Of a stretch of 64,000 nucleotides of DNA, positions 62,091 to 64,000 are shown piece after piece (positions within the stretch are counted from its first letter, which is position 1; each line of letters begins with the position of its first letter). The position numbers and the translations under genes are program-made. Origin of the DNA: Bauldia litoralis (GTDB lineage Bacteria > Pseudomonadota > Alphaproteobacteria > Rhizobiales > Kaistiaceae); contig NZ_FMXQ01000001.1 in assembly GCF_900104485.1 (NCBI RefSeq), forward strand, positions 248,001 through 312,000, read 5' to 3'. The notes under the pieces are model-generated. The model ran no database searches and was not told the DNA's origin. It saw only the letters and a list, made by a program, of their open reading frames with translations.

Positions 62091-63026
62091 ATGACCGACG
62101 AAAAACGCGGCATTGCCATTCTCGGCGTCTTCGTCGCCGATCTCGCCTTCCGCGCCGACCGCATGCCGGCGATGGGCGAAACCATCTTCGGCACCGGCTT
62201 CAAGATGGGACCGGGCGGCAAGGGGTCGAACCAGTCCGTCGCGGCCGCGCGGGCCGGCGCCGCCGTCACCTTCATCTCGCGCCTCGGCGCCGACGATTTC
62301 GGCGCCGTCGCCCGCGCCACCTGGGAGAATGAGGGCATCGCCGCCCGTGTCGTCGAGACGCCGGACCAGCCGACCGGCGCCGCTTTCATCTACGTCAACG
62401 ACAAGACCGGCGAGAACGCCATCATCGTCTCGCCCGGCGTCGCCGAAAGCATCAGCCCGGCCGATGTCGACGCGGCGGCCGACGCGATCCGCGGCGCCGC
62501 GGTGTTCGTCACCCAGCTCGAGCAGCCGGCCGAAACCGCCCATCGCGGCCTTGAGATCGCCCGCGAGGCCGGCGTCATCACGGTCTTCAACCCGGCGCCG
62601 GCGGCGCCCGTCGACGACGCCATATACGCGCTGTGCGATTACGTCACGCCGAACGAGACCGAGGCCGCCTTCCTCACCAACCTGCCGGTCACCAACATCG
62701 AGCAGGCGCGAAAGGCCGGCGATGCCTTCCTCGACAAGGGCGTCGGCACCGCGCTGATCACCCTCGGCGAAGCCGGTGCGCTGCTCCATACACCGGTCGA
62801 ATCGACCCTCATCCCGGCGTTCGCCGTCGACCCTGTGGTCGAGACGGCCGGCGCCGGCGATGCCTTCAACGGCGGCTTCGCCGCGGCCCTTGCCATGGGC
62901 ATGCCGCCGGCCGAGGCCGCTCGATTCGGCTGTGCGGTTGCCGGCCTCTCGGTGACCCGCCACGGCACCGCGCCGTCCATGCCGACGCTCGCCGAAATCG
63001 AGGCGCTGCTCGCCGCGCCGCACTGA
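62091..63026 (+). CDS. rbsK: Ribokinase-family (PfkB) sugar kinase
   Basis: This 311-residue PfkB kinase has the substrate motif GPGGKGSNQSVAAARAGAAV, RLGADDFGAVARATWENEGI, NPAPAAPVDDAIYALCDYVT and the catalytic anion hole ETAGAGDAFNGGFAAALAMG (DTxGAGD variant with E). It is the likely partner of the upstream mutarotase and would phosphorylate ribose or another furanose. Its stop codon abuts that of the convergent kinase to form TGATCA. The family is certain; the exact substrate is not. Confidence 0.87.
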   Translation: MTDEKRGIAILGVFVADLAFRADRMPAMGETIFGTGFKMGPGGKGSNQSVAAARAGAAVTFISRLGADDFGAVARATWENEGIAARVVETPDQPTGAAFIYVNDKTGENAIIVSPGVAESISPADVDAAADAIRGAAVFVTQLEQPAETAHRGLEIAREAGVITVFNPAPAAPVDDAIYALCDYVTPNETEAAFLTNLPVTNIEQARKAGDAFLDKGVGTALITLGEAGALLHTPVESTLIPAFAVDPVVETAGAGDAFNGGFAAALAMGMPPAEAARFGCAVAGLSVTRHGTAPSMPTLAEIEALLAAPH

Positions 63027-63986
63027 TCAGGACGCGGCAGTCTCGGCCAGGAACCGGTCCACCGACTGGCGGTCCGGCAGCGCGTCGTAGACGCCGCTCC
63101 GCGAAACCGCCAGCGCCCCGGCGGCGGCGCCACGGCAGAGCGCCGCGTCGAGCGGCATGCCCTCGAGCCACCCGGTCGCGAAGGTGCCAAGGAACGCATC
63201 CCCCGCCCCGACCGCGTCGACGACCGTGGCGGCAAAGGCCGGCTGACGGCGGATGATGCCGTCCTGGATTGCGACGATTCCCTCGCCGCCCAGCGTGACG
63301 ACAACCGTCCCGATCCCGAGGTCCGCGCTGAGCGCCGCGACTGCCGCCTCGGCGTCGGCGCTTTCCACCCCGCGCCCGAGCAGGCGCCCGGCTTCGACGC
63401 GGTTGACCACCAGCAGCGACGTCGCGCCAAGCAGCGCCCCGGGCAGCGCCGCCACGCCCTCGGGCGCCGGCGAGGCGTTGAAGATCACCCGCGTTCCGGC
63501 TTCTGCGGCGATCGCCGCGGCATAGGCCGAGATCGCGGCCGGTAGTTCGAGTTGCAAGACAAGCGCATCCGCCGCCTCGATCGCCGCCCGCGCTGCCTCG
63601 ACATCGGCTTCCGACAGGTTGGCGGCAGCACCCGGCGCGATGATCGAACAGTAGTCCTCGTCCGCGACGAACACGGTGCTGGCCCCGGTCGGCGCATCCG
63701 GGTCGCGAACAACCAGCGTCGTGTCGACACCCTTCGCCTCCAGGCCATGCAGCAAAAACCGGCCGAAATCGTCGTCACCGAGCCGCGTCAGCATCCGCGC
63801 CGCGCCGCCAGCCAGGACGAACTGGCAGGCCTGGTTGCCGCCCTTGCCGCCGGCCGCCCTGGTGAACACCCCGTTGCCCACCGATTCCCCCGGTCCGGGA
63901 AGCCGGTCGGCCGCGGCGATCAGGTCCATGTGCACGCTGCCGAGCACCACGACGCCCGGGCCGCGTCGGTCGTCAGCCATTGCCAT
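63027..63986 (-). CDS. Ribokinase-family (PfkB) sugar kinase, convergent paralogue
   Basis: This protein of about 319 residues has VVVLGSVHMDLIAAADRLPG, the substrate motif TRAAGGKGGNQACQFVLAGG, TRLGDDDFGRFLLHGLEAKG, NASPAPEGVAALPGALLGA and the catalytic VDAVGAGDAFLGTFATGWLE. It is a second, clearly different ribokinase-like enzyme next to the upstream one. The start is 63986 or 63980; no strong ribosome binding site lies in the 14 bases left of the window, so it may be the end of an operon that enters from the right edge. The substrate is unknown. Confidence 0.85.
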   Translation of the reverse strand: MAMADDRRGPGVVVLGSVHMDLIAAADRLPGPGESVGNGVFTRAAGGKGGNQACQFVLAGGAARMLTRLGDDDFGRFLLHGLEAKGVDTTLVVRDPDAPTGASTVFVADEDYCSIIAPGAAANLSEADVEAARAAIEAADALVLQLELPAAISAYAAAIAAEAGTRVIFNASPAPEGVAALPGALLGATSLLVVNRVEAGRLLGRGVESADAEAAVAALSADLGIGTVVVTLGGEGIVAIQDGIIRRQPAFAATVVDAVGAGDAFLGTFATGWLEGMPLDAALCRGAAAGALAVSRSGVYDALPDRQSVDRFLAETAAS

Positions 63987-64000
63987 CGCCGAAGACGAGA

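Overview
The window is uniformly GC-rich and densely packed with short intergenic gaps, many ATGA start/stop overlaps and strong GGAG-type ribosome binding sites. It carries five sugar-type ABC import systems (four ribose/rhamnose-like, one MalFG-like), one TRAP importer, and regulators of the GntR, DeoR, AraC and RpiR families. No tRNA, rRNA, insertion sequence, phage gene or CRISPR array was seen. This profile suits a free-living alphaproteobacterium, most likely of the Hyphomicrobiales. The placement rests on gene content and is an inference.

Layout. (1) 1-1475: tail of an oligopeptide-type ABC ATPase and a GntR regulator. (2) 1503-11623: a rhamnose-like locus. A minus-strand operon holds a DeoR regulator, ABC ATPase, two permeases, binding protein, FGGY kinase and an SDR; a bifunctional aldolase/dehydrogenase (RhaD type) is divergent. 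(3) 11613-20248: an AraC regulator and a divergent polyol operon with binding protein, two permeases, a 66-residue membrane protein, a sorbitol/xylitol-type dehydrogenase, an SDR and a GMC oxidoreductase, but no ATPase. (4) 20267-37862: a large catabolic island. A minus-strand operon (PxpC, PxpA, PxpB, biotin carboxylase, biotin carrier, BioY) faces an aldehyde dehydrogenase / class III aminotransferase / tartrate-dehydratase-like operon, followed by a GntR regulator, an EthD-like protein and an ABC import operon ending in an SDR and an alpha/beta hydrolase. Four promoters here carry the same AAAGATCAAA-type operator on a recognisable sigma-70 promoter, so the island looks like one regulon. 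(5) 37980-40244: a PRISE-type reductase and a YcaQ/AlkX-like protein. (6) 40353-45746: RpiR regulator, FGGY kinase and an ABC importer. (7) 45866-56026: N-formylglutamate amidohydrolase-like protein, TRAP importer, glutamine-synthetase-like ligase, aldehyde and iron alcohol dehydrogenases, an AstE/AspA-type deacylase and a threonine-dehydratase-like enzyme. (8) 56032-59724: a LysM alpha/beta hydrolase and a CpxP-CpxR-CpxA-like envelope stress operon with a perfect CpxR-box-like sequence upstream. (9) 59877-63986: an unassigned glycosidase-like protein, a FucU/RbsD mutarotase and two ribokinase-family kinases.

Most of the window is modular catabolism, with each block carrying its own importer, regulator and enzymes. 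The most unusual block is the island at 20-38 kb. It encodes, as separate subunits, all the parts of a urea-carboxylase-like biotin enzyme (BC, BCCP and the two carboxyltransferase halves), together with the PxpA hydrolase and a biotin importer, under the same apparent operator as an aminotransferase and an aldehyde dehydrogenase. This suggests ATP- and biotin-dependent opening of a lactam, amide or ureide followed by transamination and oxidation; the substrate cannot be read from the sequence. A second candidate pathway, at 46-56 kb, looks like gamma-glutamylation of an imported amine or amino alcohol, two oxidations and deacylation. A recurrent structural feature is an 11-bp GC-rich hairpin directly after four of the six binding-protein genes.
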